Source: Lentilactobacillus senioris (GTDB lineage Bacteria > Bacillota > Bacilli > Lactobacillales > Lactobacillaceae). From it: a stretch of DNA of 63,911 bases. The number at the start of each line of letters is the position of its first letter. Position 1 is the first letter of the stretch. The stretch covers positions 1 to 63,911 of the forward strand of contig NZ_JAPQEZ010000007.1 of assembly GCF_026798195.1 (NCBI RefSeq). Reading direction: 5' to 3'. The notes below the pieces were generated by a model. It had not been told where the DNA came from. It searched no databases and saw nothing but the letters and a program-made list of their open reading frames with translations. The position numbers and the translations under genes are program-made. This document shows, in pieces, positions 51,801 through 61,146 of the stretch.

Positions 51801-52374
51801 CTTTGTGGATTCTGTGGGATATGATTTATATACCCAGATGCTGTCTGATGCAGTCGCTAAAAAACAAGGCAAGCAAATTGATAAGAAAACTGATGCGGCA
51901 ATTGAAATTGACGTGGAAGCTTACTTACCTGATGATTATGTGGCTGATGGTCAACAAAAAATTGAGCTTTACAAACGAATTCGCCAGGTGGAAAATCAAG
52001 ATCAACTAGATGAAGTCACCGATGATTTATTAGATCGGTTTGGTGATTACCCAGAGGCAGTTGCTAATTTGTTGGCGGTTGCTAAGTTGAAAATGAATGC
52101 CGATTTCGCTTTGGTAAATAATATTCGCCAGAACGGGGCCAAACTCACTATTAATTTTGCTCCGGAAGCCAGTCAATTGTTTGAAAGCCAAACCGTGCTA
52201 AAAGCAATTGCTCAAACAAAATACCGAGCAACGGTGAATCAAGTTGATGGTCGTTACGTGTTGGGAGTTACAATTCAACCGCAAATGAAGGATTGGTTGA
52301 ATCAACTAATTATTTTGGTGACTAGCTTAGCCGATTACCGTCGGCAAAATCAGGAGGGCCAAGACGCAAAGTAA
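48847..52374 (+). CDS. mfd: Transcription-repair coupling factor
   Basis: A 1175-residue DNA translocase that removes RNA polymerase stalled at lesions and recruits UvrA. UvrB-like N-terminus (1-350), RNA polymerase-interacting domain around PGDYVVHVNHGIGRYEG, RecG-like motor with GDVGYGKTE and IIDEEQRFG, C-terminal TRCF domain. The TTG start follows TAGGAGG. Overlaps the next start by one base. Confidence 0.98.
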   Translation: MEFDQLLTQLPQYQELIKKIKPKSRQLVTGINGSATTLLMTSTLESQQKSMVVVVDTLFHAEQLVSDLTNLVNEDQVSLFPVEEMPAAELATSSPDFRAQRVRALHQLQSAPANIVVTTISGIRRLLPTPEQFQASAINLEIGSDIEIADLKLRLHQMGYSPEKMVAAPGEFSIRGSIVDVYPLNSEYPVRIDFFDTEVDSMRIFDSADQRSIENIETVTILPATDLLMTDEQRQTTVEQVTNALAKQTAAMKQADQAELLNENLKPQLVDLAAGLNDSKWLLFSQWLYPEKTSLLDYLPSDGITWFDDYGRLQETNRQLAVDQGNWLADQQIDQRVLAQTEYTNEFATVFKADQHAQLIIALFQKGLGQMKLSAIVEMTTRPMQQFFSQMPLLKTEVGRWRKQKQTVVILVADQLRVQRVAKTLADFEIGVTQTDLENILPATVQIVHGQLQSGFEIPSAKLAVVTEKELFGQVTKKRPQRQTFNNAERIKSYSDLKPGDYVVHVNHGIGRYEGMKTMEVDGKHQDYLTITYRDNAQLFIPVTQLNLIQKYVAGNDKRPTINKLGGSEWAKTKQKVAAKIEDIADDLIELYAKRSSEPGYAFPKDDSLQDEFEAAFPYSETADQLRSTAEIKHDMERPHPMDRLLVGDVGYGKTEVALRAAFKAIEVGKQVAFLVPTTILAQQHFETMQNRFNNFAIEVRVLSRFQTRAEVKDTLAGLADGSVDVVVGTHRILSKDVQFHDLGLLIIDEEQRFGVKHKEKIKEISSDVDVLTLTATPIPRTLNMSMMGVRDLSVIETPPANRYPIQTYVMEQNTGSIIDGIRREMERGGQVFYLHNRVEDIEKVVAELEVLVPEARITYIHGQMTEVQMENILYDFINGEYDVLVTTTIIETGVDIPNVNTLFVENADQMGLSQLYQLRGRIGRSSRVAYAYFMYRPNKMLTEVGEKRLEAIRDFTELGSGFKIAMRDLSIRGAGNLLGKQQHGFVDSVGYDLYTQMLSDAVAKKQGKQIDKKTDAAIEIDVEAYLPDDYVADGQQKIELYKRIRQVENQDQLDEVTDDLLDRFGDYPEAVANLLAVAKLKMNADFALVNNIRQNGAKLTINFAPEASQLFESQTVLKAIAQTKYRATVNQVDGRYVLGVTIQPQMKDWLNQLIILVTSLADYRRQNQEGQDAK

Positions 52375-53960
52375 TGAAGAATAGTAGTGCGCAAAAAATG
52401 GTTCGGGGGACGGCTATTTTAACCCTTACCGGAATTATCGCTAAGGTATTAAGTGCGGTTTACAAAATTCCGTTTCAAAACTTAGTTGGTAACGTGGGCT
52501 TTTACGTCTATCAACAGGTGTATCCAATTTATGGCATTGGGATGACCGTAGCATTAAGTGGCCTACCAGTGTTTATTTCTCATCTGGTGGCACAAAATGA
52601 TGATCCCCAGTTAAATCGTAAGGTATTAAGTGATATTCAGTGGATATTACTGGGCTTAGTCCTAATTGTTTTTGTGGGGCTTCAGTTAGGTGATCGCACA
52701 ATTGCTGGTTGGATGGGAGATTGGCAGCTAGCTCCGGTAATTCGGGCCGTTAGCTGGATGTTTTTATTCACCCCATTTTTAGCAACGGGACGGGGGTATT
52801 TTCAAGGAATTGGCAATATGTACCCCACCGCTTATTCCCAAGTAGTGGAGCAAGTAGTACGGGTAACTGTGATTTTATCAGTAGCCATTTGGGCAGCTAA
52901 TAATCATATTAGTCCCTATATCATGGGCCGAAATGCAATGCTGTCAGCACCGATAGCAGCAGCATTTGCGTTAATAATTATATTGGTTGCTAAACGAAAG
53001 TTAGTTGCTCCTCAGAATTCAGTAATAGTAGCTGAAAGGCCTAGAAGAATAGCGTTGTTAAAGCAAACGTTGCTAGAAGGGGGCACAGTTTGCTTGGTGG
53101 CGGCAGTAATGGTACTGCTCCAACTAGTCGATTCTTTTTCGGTGATTAAGGGCTTAATTGGGCAAGGATTGCCATTACAAATGGCCCAAAATATTAAGGG
53201 AGCTTATGATCGGGGCCAAACGTTGGTTCAATTCGGTTTGGTGTTAGGGACGGCCGCTGCTACTAGTGGATTACCGTTATTAACTAGATTTTACCAACAG
53301 ACTTATCAACTTTCGTTTGTTCGAGGAGCCAAGACGTTAGCCCACGTTAGCATCTTTTTAGCAGTGGCAGTTAGTGCTGGAATGGCCGCATTAATGCCTC
53401 AAATTAACTTGGTATTATTTGCTTCTTACGACCAGGATTTTGTGTTAGGAGTTTATGGAATTAGCATCGTATTTGCTACTTGTTTATTAGTTCAAAATAG
53501 TATCTTGCAAAGTGTGGGCAGTTTTTATCCCATGATGGTTGCTGTCTTGACTGGGTTAGCTACTAAAGTGCTACTGACTAAATTAATGGTTAGAAGTATC
53601 GGGGTATTAGGAGCGAGTGTTAGCACCGTCTTAGCCTTGATAGTAATGGTTTTAATGGCGAATCGGTTAGGGCGAAAATGGCTCAAACGGATTTTTAAGT
53701 TTCCCAAAATGGGACGGTTACTCGCAATTAGCATAGGAATGATGATTACCGTTAGCATTATTGCGAATACTTTGACTATGTACTTGGGAACTGGTAGGTT
53801 AACGGCAGTGGCAATTTTGATCATTACCGTTCCAATAGGGGTGGTCGAATTTTTAGGACTAAGCTATCGGGCTAAGTTATTGACCAAACGCGAATGGTTA
53901 ACGATTCCATTTATGAAGACGATTTTAAAAAGGATGGTAAAGAAAAATGCGGTTAGATAA
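52374..53960 (+). CDS. Polysaccharide/lipid flippase, MATE-like (SpoVB/YabM type)
   Basis: A 528-residue MOP-superfamily membrane protein with about 14 hydrophobic segments. The start [26 protein letters not shown] is typical of SpoVB/YabM/MurJ-like flippases; the mfd-flippase-S4-divIC order equals mfd-spoVT-yabM-...-yabO-divIC of Bacillus. Likely moves a lipid-linked wall or surface precursor. Which one is not clear. Confidence 0.88.
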   Translation: MKNSSAQKMVRGTAILTLTGIIAKVLSAVYKIPFQNLVGNVGFYVYQQVYPIYGIGMTVALSGLPVFISHLVAQNDDPQLNRKVLSDIQWILLGLVLIVFVGLQLGDRTIAGWMGDWQLAPVIRAVSWMFLFTPFLATGRGYFQGIGNMYPTAYSQVVEQVVRVTVILSVAIWAANNHISPYIMGRNAMLSAPIAAAFALIIILVAKRKLVAPQNSVIVAERPRRIALLKQTLLEGGTVCLVAAVMVLLQLVDSFSVIKGLIGQGLPLQMAQNIKGAYDRGQTLVQFGLVLGTAAATSGLPLLTRFYQQTYQLSFVRGAKTLAHVSIFLAVAVSAGMAALMPQINLVLFASYDQDFVLGVYGISIVFATCLLVQNSILQSVGSFYPMMVAVLTGLATKVLLTKLMVRSIGVLGASVSTVLALIVMVLMANRLGRKWLKRIFKFPKMGRLLAISIGMMITVSIIANTLTMYLGTGRLTAVAILIITVPIGVVEFLGLSYRAKLLTKREWLTIPFMKTILKRMVKKNAVR

Positions 53961-54219
53961 ATTTTTGAAAGTATCACGAATTGTGAAACGCAGAGCAGTT
54001 GCTAAGGAAATTGCGGATAAAGGTCGAATTACAATTAACGGGCGACCAGCCAAATCATCTTCTGAAGTTCATGTAGGTGATGAAGTTCAAATCACATTTG
54101 GTAATAAAACTTTGACGGTTAAAGTCAGTCAACTCCTTGATACAACTAAGAAAGATGACGCCGCCAACATGTACGAAATTTTAAGTGAAAAATATGCGCA
54201 AGATTTCAAGCAAGAATAA
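53947..54219 (+). CDS. rqcP: S4-domain RNA-binding protein (RqcP/YabO)
   Basis: A 90-residue protein with one S4 domain at its start ([21 protein letters not shown]...[11 protein letters not shown]). It matches RqcP, which joins RqcH on split 60S-like 50S subunits to add alanine tails to stalled chains. It overlaps the flippase gene by 14 bases. Neighbouring pth also rescues stalled peptides. Confidence 0.9.
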   Translation: MRLDKFLKVSRIVKRRAVAKEIADKGRITINGRPAKSSSEVHVGDEVQITFGNKTLTVKVSQLLDTTKKDDAANMYEILSEKYAQDFKQE

Positions 54220-54330
54220 ATAATTGTTAATGTTTTATAAAGTGAACTAATGGCGTCTAGACAGCCCCTGAATTACTTGGTATACTCAAATTGTAATCGT
54301 TATACTTTTGAATATACTAAGGGGAAAGTT

Positions 54331-54735
54331 ATGGTAGCACGACGAAATAATATTCATCATTTAGAAAATGATTTCACAAGACAACAAAATAATTTAAACG
54401 CCCAACAGGCTTCCAAAACGTTGTTAAAGCAACGACGGAAACGACGAGCAATTATAATCGCTAGTTTTTTTGGAATTTTAGCGTTAATTTCGACGGTGCA
54501 AATTATTCAGGCTAAAGCTAATTTAGCTCACGTGCAAACCCAAATTACTACCCAAAAGCAAAAGATTGCTAAGAAAAAAACAACTCAAAAGAAGTTAAAT
54601 ACTAAAATTAAACAGTTAAACGATAAAGACTATTGTGAAAAAATCATTCGTGACAAGTATTATTACAGCAAATCCGGGGAAACTATTTACAGCTTTCCCA
54701 GCGAAGTAGCTAGTGACGTTTCTAATAGTAAGTAA
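54331..54735 (+). CDS. divIC: Cell division protein DivIC/FtsB family
   Basis: A 134-residue bitopic protein: basic cytoplasmic start with RKRR, one membrane helix (about 46-64), then a coiled coil rich in Lys, Gln and Thr and a small DYCEKIIRDKYYYSKSGE domain. It binds FtsL and DivIB at the septum. ATG 54331 follows AAGGGGAAAG; the open frame to 54250 extends into the promoter region. Confidence 0.9.
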   Translation: MVARRNNIHHLENDFTRQQNNLNAQQASKTLLKQRRKRRAIIIASFFGILALISTVQIIQAKANLAHVQTQITTQKQKIAKKKTTQKKLNTKIKQLNDKDYCEKIIRDKYYYSKSGETIYSFPSEVASDVSNSK

Positions 54736-54738
54736 GTT

Positions 54739-54772
54739 TTAAAAACGGCAGCCGGCAGGCTGTCGTTTTTTG
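54739..54772 (+). terminator. Terminator after divIC
   Basis: AAAACGGCAGCC / GGCTGTCGTTTT with one G-U and T6 tail. It cuts the otherwise conserved divIC-yabR run. Confidence 0.83.
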
Positions 54773-54793
54773 TTAATTTAGGAGGAATAAGGA

Positions 54794-55393
54794 ATGAAAC
54801 ATGAATGGCGAAAAGCAGAAAAAGAATTATATTTACCTAAAACCACTCCAATGTATTTAGAAGTCCCAGCCTTTAACTTTTTAACGATTACCGGGCAGGG
54901 AGATCCTAATGAATCTGCGTTTGGCGACCGAGTTGCAGCGTTATACTCGTTAGCTTATGGTATCCGAATGAAGCTTAAGCAACAGGGATTTGAATATACT
55001 GTCTATCCCTTAGAAGGTTTATGGACTTTGCCGGCTGCGCCAACTGCACCCGGTCAATTCAATAAAGCTGATTTGCAGTATAAAATTATGATTAGACAAC
55101 CCGAATCAGTTACCGAAACGGAATTTGAAGTTATTCGGCAAGCCGTAGAACGTAAAAAGCCTAATATGTATCTAAGTCAGGTGAACTTTGAAACTATTAC
55201 TGATGGTCCAGCAGTTCAAGTTATGCATATTGGACCGTATGATACTGAAAGTGAGTTGTTTGCTAAATTAACAGCGTTTTGTGAAACTAATCAATTAACC
55301 CCTAAGAATCATGTTCACCGTGAGATTTATTTATCGGATGCACGTAGAGTAGCTCCTGAAAAGAGAAAAACCGTGCTGCGGTATTCAGTTTAA
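54794..55393 (+). CDS. GyrI-like domain protein
   Basis: A 199-residue protein with the GyrI-like/SOUL-type small-molecule-binding pattern: LEVPAFNFLTITGQGDP near the start and VMHIGPYDTE in the second half. Relatives bind or hydrolyse small aromatic compounds, or protect gyrase. It has its own SD (AGGAGGA) and lies between divIC and the S1 gene, which are usually neighbours, so it may be an insertion into the cluster. Confidence 0.85.
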   Translation: MKHEWRKAEKELYLPKTTPMYLEVPAFNFLTITGQGDPNESAFGDRVAALYSLAYGIRMKLKQQGFEYTVYPLEGLWTLPAAPTAPGQFNKADLQYKIMIRQPESVTETEFEVIRQAVERKKPNMYLSQVNFETITDGPAVQVMHIGPYDTESELFAKLTAFCETNQLTPKNHVHREIYLSDARRVAPEKRKTVLRYSV

Positions 55394-55506
55394 ATAAGCT
55401 GTTTGTGGCCGATTAGGATTAGAATATTTTAAAGAATCCTTTTCCGTCTAAAACTAAAGTATGCTATACTTATGACACTTATATTTTAGGAGGAACACTT
55501 GGTTAA

Positions 55507-56001
55507 ATGGCAATTGAAGTTGGGGCTAAAGTAACCGGCAAAGTGTCGGGGATTACTAATTTTGGTGCATTTATCGATTTAGGTGACCACCAAACTGGAT
55601 TAGTACATATCAGTGAAGTTTCGGATGGTTTCGTTAAGGATATTCACGATGTATTAAGCGTTGGTGATGAGGTAACTGTAAAGGTTTTAAAGGCTGAAAA
55701 TAATAAAATTAGCCTGTCTATTCGTAAAGCGGTAGGTAAACCAAAAGAAGATAGTCACCCTCATCACAATGGGGAACATCATGATACTCATCGCGACGGT
55801 CATCATGACCGCCGGGAACACAATAACAACCATTCAAATTCGAATCGTGGCCAGCATAACTCCCACGGAAATAATGGTAAGCAAGGCTCAAGTTTTGATG
55901 ATTTGATGTCTGGCTTTTTAAAGGAAAGCGAAGATCGATTAGCTACTTTAAAACGAAATACTGAAGGCAAACGCGGTGGCCGTGGAGGTCGTCGTAGCTG
56001 A
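55507..56001 (+). CDS. S1-domain RNA-binding protein (YabR-like) with His-rich tail
   Basis: A 164-residue protein. Residues 1-75 form an S1 domain (VTGKVSGITNFGAFIDLGDH...GLVHISE). Residues about 83-122 are very rich in His, Asn and Asp (HPHHNGEHHDTHRDGHHDRR), followed by a short helical part and an RGGRGGRRS end. The S1 half matches YabR/GSP13, a ribosome-associated stress protein. The His stretch could bind metal. Confidence 0.88.
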   Translation: MAIEVGAKVTGKVSGITNFGAFIDLGDHQTGLVHISEVSDGFVKDIHDVLSVGDEVTVKVLKAENNKISLSIRKAVGKPKEDSHPHHNGEHHDTHRDGHHDRREHNNNHSNSNRGQHNSHGNNGKQGSSFDDLMSGFLKESEDRLATLKRNTEGKRGGRGGRRS

Positions 56002-56006
56002 TAAAT

Positions 56007-56038
56007 AAGGGGGCAGGCATTGGCCTGGCTCCTTTTGT
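56007..56038 (+). terminator. Possible weak terminator
   Basis: GGGGGCAGGC ATTG GCCTGGCTCC then TTTTG. The stem has mismatches and the tail is short, so read-through into tilS is likely. Confidence 0.45.
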
Positions 56039-56056
56039 ATTAGAAGAGGGAAAAGA

Positions 56057-57421
56057 ATGGATCTAACTACGCGGTTAGGCAAGTTAAACGCAAATAAGCA
56101 GTGGTGGCAACCAGGTGAACGACTGTTAGTGGCAGTTTCTACGGGCGTAGATTCAATGGTGCTGTTAGATTTGTTACAACGGTTGCCAGATGGACCAAAA
56201 GTAGTGGTGGTTCACGTTAACCATCAGCTTAGAGAGCAAAGTCAAGAAGAAGCAGAGTTTTTGACGCAGTATTGTCAAGAAAGACAGTTACCATTAATTA
56301 TTGCGACCTGGCCAATTCAAGACCACCCATCCACTGGGGTAGAAGAAGCCGCTCGAAAATTTCGGTATCAGTTTTTTAAAGAGCAGATGCGCCAACAAAA
56401 GATTAATAAGGTGTTAACTGCTCATCATCAAGGTGATCAGGTGGAAACTATCTTGATGCACCTCACAAGAGGGGGGCAACTGACGGAATTAACTGGTATG
56501 GCAGCCAGACGCTCATTAGGTACAGGACAGCTAATCCGTCCCTTGTTGGATTTTAGTAAGATAGAATTAAAGCATTATGCATTACAGCACGACTTGAAGT
56601 GGTTTGAAGATGAAACCAACCAACAACTTGAGTTCACCCGTAATCGTTATCGCCATAAGGTAATTCCCCTGTTACAAACGGAGAACTTACAAGCTGCTGA
56701 ACATATTCAAAATTACGCTGAGCAGTTGACGGATTCTTTAGCCGCGCTATCATTTTTGTTACACCCCTTGCTTAATAAAGCAATCAGGGTGCAAACCGAC
56801 CGATTTGTTGAACTGGATCTAAAATTACTGCGAAAAACGATGCCACCCGAAACCAAAATCTGGGTGGCGGAAGTATTAACCACTTTGCTAAAACTAAATG
56901 ATGTTAACCAAAACTTGGTAAACGAATTAACGGTATTAGTAGAGTCAGCCAGTGGTAAGTATGTTCAACTTGATCTCCCTAATGATTGGGTAGCAATCAG
57001 AAACTATGATCGGTTAGTTTTTAACCAAAAAATTGAAATTAACGGGCAGGAAAATCAGCAAACTCAAGAGCTTGTGGTAAACTTAAATAAGTGGTATTTA
57101 GGTACTGATCATAACCATTATGGGATTTTTTCAGATTCCAGCATTGTAGGAGCTACAAAGCTAGGTACTTTATCTCTACGAGCATCCGATTTTCCATTAA
57201 CTGTTCGTCCGGTTCAAAGTGGTGATGTCATTGCGGTTAAGGGTGGACATCAAAAAATAACTCGCACTTTGATTAACCAAAAAGTGCCAAAACCTAAGCG
57301 CCAACAAATTCAAGTTTTGGTCAATCAACAACAGGTGATTCTAGCCGTCATTGGTGTTCAGGTAGCCTACCAAGAACATTCTGACGGAGACAGCTATGGT
57401 TTATTTGATAAAAAAGATTGA
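56057..57421 (+). CDS. tilS: tRNA(Ile)-lysidine synthase
   Basis: A 454-residue N-type ATP pyrophosphatase that changes the CAU anticodon of a minor tRNA-Ile to read AUA. The PP-loop is VSTGVDSM, a variant of SGGxDS; HVNHQLR, TAHHQGDQVET and the DETN segment follow, with the TilS C-terminal domain. Order tilS-hpt-ftsH is conserved. Confidence 0.96.
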   Translation: MDLTTRLGKLNANKQWWQPGERLLVAVSTGVDSMVLLDLLQRLPDGPKVVVVHVNHQLREQSQEEAEFLTQYCQERQLPLIIATWPIQDHPSTGVEEAARKFRYQFFKEQMRQQKINKVLTAHHQGDQVETILMHLTRGGQLTELTGMAARRSLGTGQLIRPLLDFSKIELKHYALQHDLKWFEDETNQQLEFTRNRYRHKVIPLLQTENLQAAEHIQNYAEQLTDSLAALSFLLHPLLNKAIRVQTDRFVELDLKLLRKTMPPETKIWVAEVLTTLLKLNDVNQNLVNELTVLVESASGKYVQLDLPNDWVAIRNYDRLVFNQKIEINGQENQQTQELVVNLNKWYLGTDHNHYGIFSDSSIVGATKLGTLSLRASDFPLTVRPVQSGDVIAVKGGHQKITRTLINQKVPKPKRQQIQVLVNQQQVILAVIGVQVAYQEHSDGDSYGLFDKKD

Positions 57422-57442
57422 TTTTGAGAGGGAAAAAAGTTA

Positions 57443-57985
57443 ATGGATAATGATATTTTAAAGACTTTATACAGTCGTCAAGACATCGCTGAAGCATGCC
57501 AACGATTAGGCAAAGAATTAGAAACAGAGTATCAAGATCGTGTGCCAGTAGTAATTGGGGTATTAAGAGGTTCTATTTTCTTCATGGCTGATTTACTTCG
57601 CAATGCTGATACGTATATGGAAATGGACTTTATCGATGTTTCTAGTTATCATGGTGGCTTAGCCTCTAGCGGTGAAGTACAGTTGGTAACGGATATTACA
57701 ACTGATGTGACTGGTCGGGATGTCTTATTAGTAGAAGACATTGTAGATACTGGTCGGACCCTTAAGTATTTGATTGACCTACTGCTCAAACGGGGAGCTA
57801 ATGAAGTAAAAGTATGTACTTTGTTAGATAAACCAACTGGAAGAGTGGTTGAAGCAGAGTCTGATTTCGTTGGTTTTGTGGTTCCCAATGAATTTGTGGT
57901 GGGCTACGGATTGGATTACAAAGAACAATATCGTAACCTTCCATACATTGGAGTTTTAAAACCTGAAATTTATTCAAATAATTAA
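57443..57985 (+). CDS. hpt: Hypoxanthine phosphoribosyltransferase
   Basis: A 180-residue PRTase with the PRPP loop LVEDIVDTGRTL. It salvages hypoxanthine and guanine to IMP and GMP using PRPP made by Prs. SD GAGGG. The IMP it makes is the substrate of the PurA encoded at 7 kb. Confidence 0.97.
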   Translation: MDNDILKTLYSRQDIAEACQRLGKELETEYQDRVPVVIGVLRGSIFFMADLLRNADTYMEMDFIDVSSYHGGLASSGEVQLVTDITTDVTGRDVLLVEDIVDTGRTLKYLIDLLLKRGANEVKVCTLLDKPTGRVVEAESDFVGFVVPNEFVVGYGLDYKEQYRNLPYIGVLKPEIYSNN

Positions 57986-57986
57986 T

Positions 57987-58014
57987 AGTCAAAAAAGGTC
58001 AAATGTGGTAGTAT
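57987..58014 (+). promoter_or_regulatory. ftsH promoter with CtsR box
   Basis: AGTCAAA AAA GGTCAAA (57987-58003) is an exact match to the CtsR operator RGTCAAANANRGTCAAA. It ends five bases before a -10 (TAGTAT, 58009-58014), so bound CtsR would block RNA polymerase. Points to class III heat-shock control of ftsH. Confidence 0.85.
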
Positions 58015-58055
58015 CTTGACTATCAACATGAAAATTTTTTTGTAGGAGGGCGTCG

Positions 58056-60161
58056 ATGAACTCAAATAAAAATGGGCTCTTTAAAAATAGTCTATTTTAT
58101 ATAGTTGTTTTCTTGTTGATCATGGGTGTCATTTACTTCTTCAGCGGAAGCAGTAATGGAACTCAAACACAAGAAATACAATCAAGTCAATTTGTTCAAA
58201 GCTTGAAGGATAATAAAGTCAAAGACTTTTCCATCCAGCCATCTGGTGGAGTTTATAAGGTAACTGGTAATTATCGTAAACCTCAAGAAGCCAAGGTAAA
58301 CTCCGGTTTATTACTTGGTGGTAGTAAAACAGAGGCGGTTACGAAATTTTCAGCTACAGTCTTAGAAAATAATTCTTCAATTGCTGAAATTACCAAAGCA
58401 GCTCAAGCAAACAACGTCAAAATGAATGCCAAACAAGAAGAATCTAGTGGTGTTTGGGTCAACATCTTATTGACTGTTTTACCAATGTTGCTATTTATCT
58501 GGTTCTTCTATATGATGATGGGCCGCGCTGGTGGACAGGGCGGTGGCAACAACAACGTAATGCGTTTTGGCAAGTCTAAAGCTAAGCCTGCAGACAGCAA
58601 AGAAAACAAAGTACGTTTCTCAGATGTTGCTGGTGAAGAAGAAGAAAAACAAGAATTGGTTGAAGTGGTTGAATTTTTGAAAGATCCACGGAAATTCACT
58701 TCGCTAGGCGCTACGATTCCTCATGGTGTTTTACTTGAGGGACCTCCCGGAACTGGTAAAACACTATTGGCTAAAGCGGTAGCCGGTGAAGCTGATGTTC
58801 CGTTCTTCTCGATTTCTGGTTCTGACTTCGTTGAAATGTTTGTCGGGGTTGGTGCTAGTCGAGTTCGTGATTTATTTGACCAAGCTAAAAAAGCTGCTCC
58901 TGCGATTATCTTTATCGATGAAATCGATGCTGTTGGTCGTAAGCGTGGTGCTGGCATGGGCGGTGGTCATGATGAACGTGAACAAACCCTTAACCAATTG
59001 TTAGTTGAAATGGACGGTTTTAGTGGTAACGAAGGTGTGATTGTCATTGCCGCTACTAACCGGGCCGACGTTTTGGATCCTGCCTTGACTCGTCCAGGTC
59101 GTTTTGACCGGAAGATCTTAGTTGGGCGTCCAGACGTTAACGGCCGGGAAGCCATCTTGAAAGTTCATGCTAAGAATAAGCCATTGGCTAACAATGTTGA
59201 CTTACATGAAATTGCTCAACAAACTCCTGGTTTTGTCGGGGCCGATTTGGCTAACTTGTTAAACGAAGCTGCCTTATTGGCTGCTAGAAGAAATAAACGC
59301 CAAATCGATGCTGCTGATGTTGATGAAGCCGAAGACCGCGTTATTGCAGGTCCAGCTAAACGTAACCGGGTAATTTCTGATCAAGAACGGCAAACTGTGG
59401 CTTACCATGAAGCCGGACATACTATCGTGGGCTTAGTCTTAAATGACGCTCGGGTAGTTCATAAAGTTACAATCGTTCCTCGTGGTCGCGCCGGCGGTTA
59501 CGCTATTATGTTGCCTCGAGAAGATCAACAGTTACTATCTAAGAAAGATGCAATGGAACAAATTGCTGGTTTGATGGGTGGTCGAGCTGCCGAAGAAATT
59601 ATCTTTGACTCTCAATCATCAGGAGCTTCTAATGACTTTGAACAAGCCACTAACCTCGCTAGAGCAATGGTTACCCAATATGGGATGAGTGAAAAGCTCG
59701 GCAACGTTCAATTAGAAAATCCAAATCAAGAAGCATACGGTCCTCGCTATTCTCAAGCAACTGCTGCTGAAATTGATGAAGAGGTTCACCGCTTCACCGA
59801 TGAAGGCCATCAAGAAGCTAAGAAGATCATTGAAGCACACCGTGAACAACATAAGGTGATTGCTGAAGCCCTCTTGAAGTACGAAACTCTGGACGAAAAA
59901 CAAATTCTTTCCCTTTACAATACTGGAAAGATGCCTGTTGAAGATGATAGCAACGAATTTCCAAGTGAACACGCTGCTACCTTCGAAGAATCCAAACGAG
60001 AACTAGAACGAAAAGAAGCTGAACGACAAGCTCAAATGGGACGCCAAGCTAAAGCTGACAACGACGATGGGGTTGTTGATCCTAACGAAGACGTTGAAAA
60101 GCCTGATGAATTGGTGGATCCAAAGAAGCCAGATGATCACGATGATTCAAACGACTATTAA
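58056..60161 (+). CDS. ftsH: ATP-dependent zinc metalloprotease FtsH
   Basis: A 701-residue membrane AAA+ protease. Two N-terminal membrane helices (about 11-29 and 131-152), AAA Walker A GPPGTGKT (229-236), Walker [10 protein letters not shown], zinc site HEAGH (451-455). The last 60 residues are an acidic disordered tail. It degrades misfolded membrane proteins and regulators. CtsR box directly upstream. Confidence 0.98.
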   Translation: MNSNKNGLFKNSLFYIVVFLLIMGVIYFFSGSSNGTQTQEIQSSQFVQSLKDNKVKDFSIQPSGGVYKVTGNYRKPQEAKVNSGLLLGGSKTEAVTKFSATVLENNSSIAEITKAAQANNVKMNAKQEESSGVWVNILLTVLPMLLFIWFFYMMMGRAGGQGGGNNNVMRFGKSKAKPADSKENKVRFSDVAGEEEEKQELVEVVEFLKDPRKFTSLGATIPHGVLLEGPPGTGKTLLAKAVAGEADVPFFSISGSDFVEMFVGVGASRVRDLFDQAKKAAPAIIFIDEIDAVGRKRGAGMGGGHDEREQTLNQLLVEMDGFSGNEGVIVIAATNRADVLDPALTRPGRFDRKILVGRPDVNGREAILKVHAKNKPLANNVDLHEIAQQTPGFVGADLANLLNEAALLAARRNKRQIDAADVDEAEDRVIAGPAKRNRVISDQERQTVAYHEAGHTIVGLVLNDARVVHKVTIVPRGRAGGYAIMLPREDQQLLSKKDAMEQIAGLMGGRAAEEIIFDSQSSGASNDFEQATNLARAMVTQYGMSEKLGNVQLENPNQEAYGPRYSQATAAEIDEEVHRFTDEGHQEAKKIIEAHREQHKVIAEALLKYETLDEKQILSLYNTGKMPVEDDSNEFPSEHAATFEESKRELERKEAERQAQMGRQAKADNDDGVVDPNEDVEKPDELVDPKKPDDHDDSNDY

Positions 60162-60171
60162 GTATGAAACT

Positions 60172-60207
60172 AAGCGAGTTTGGGCGTAACCCAAGCTCGT
60201 TTTTGTT
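60172..60207 (+). terminator. Terminator after ftsH
   Basis: AGCGAGTTTGGG / CCCAAGCTCGTT with a G-U pair and T5. It overlaps the leader of hslO. Confidence 0.7.
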
Positions 60208-60223
60208 ATGAAAGGGAATTTAA

Positions 60224-61117
60224 ATGAAAGATTATTTAGTTAAATCATTAACCAAAGACGGTATGTTTCGAGCTTATGCAGTAACTGCAAAGCAAGTCGT
60301 TACTACCGCGCAAGAAAGCCACGATACGTGGAGTGCGGCGTCAGCTGCGTTAGGTCGTACTTTGATCGGAACGCTATTATTAGCAACTTCTGGTGATAAA
60401 TCCGGTAATTCCATTGCCGTTAAAATTAACGGTGGAGGCCCAGTAGGCGGAATTGCTACTGAAGGAAATTCTAATGGGGAAGTCAAGGGCTACGTGGCTA
60501 ATCCCCATACCCATTTGCCACTAAATGATCACCACAAAATTGACGTGGGCCAAGCTGTAGGTCGAGACGGTTTCTTAGAAGTTACTAAGCTTCAAGCCAA
60601 TGGTGAACCGTTTAATAGTAGCGTGCCGTTGGTTTCTGGGGAAATTGGAGATGATTTCACCTTTTATATGGCTCAATCAGAACAGATTCCATCGGCAGTC
60701 GGGGTTTCAGTATTTGTAAATGATGATAACTCGATTGGAGCGGCTGGAGGTTATCTCATTCAGGTAATGCCAGGGGCTAGTGAGGAAGCAATTACTAATT
60801 TAGAACAACGTTTGAAGCAATTACCACCACTATCTGAGTTACTATTAAGTGAACAGACGCCAGAGGAAATTTTGAACTTGATTTTTGGTGAAGGTCAGGT
60901 GGACTTTTTAACCACGATGCCAGTAGAATTCAAGTGTAACTGTTCGAAAGAGCAGTTTGCAGCTGATTTAACTGGGTTGCCATTGGATCAGTTGGAAACT
61001 ATTTTGGCTGAAGATAAACAACTAGAAGTGACTTGCAATTTCTGTCACCGGCAATATCACTATGACGAACAGGAATTAAGTGATATCGTAGCAGAGGCCA
61101 AAGCTAAACAAAGCTAG
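60224..61117 (+). CDS. hslO: Redox-regulated chaperone Hsp33
   Basis: A 297-residue holdase active under oxidising stress. The C-terminal zinc switch is CNC (Cys238, Cys240) and CNFC (Cys271, Cys274), which form disulfides and release zinc. The chaperone domain covers residues 1-230. Next to ftsH and dusB as usual in lactobacilli. Confidence 0.97.
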   Translation: MKDYLVKSLTKDGMFRAYAVTAKQVVTTAQESHDTWSAASAALGRTLIGTLLLATSGDKSGNSIAVKINGGGPVGGIATEGNSNGEVKGYVANPHTHLPLNDHHKIDVGQAVGRDGFLEVTKLQANGEPFNSSVPLVSGEIGDDFTFYMAQSEQIPSAVGVSVFVNDDNSIGAAGGYLIQVMPGASEEAITNLEQRLKQLPPLSELLLSEQTPEEILNLIFGEGQVDFLTTMPVEFKCNCSKEQFAADLTGLPLDQLETILAEDKQLEVTCNFCHRQYHYDEQELSDIVAEAKAKQS

Positions 61118-61146
61118 TCAACGGTTGATAGTGAGGTGTATCAATA

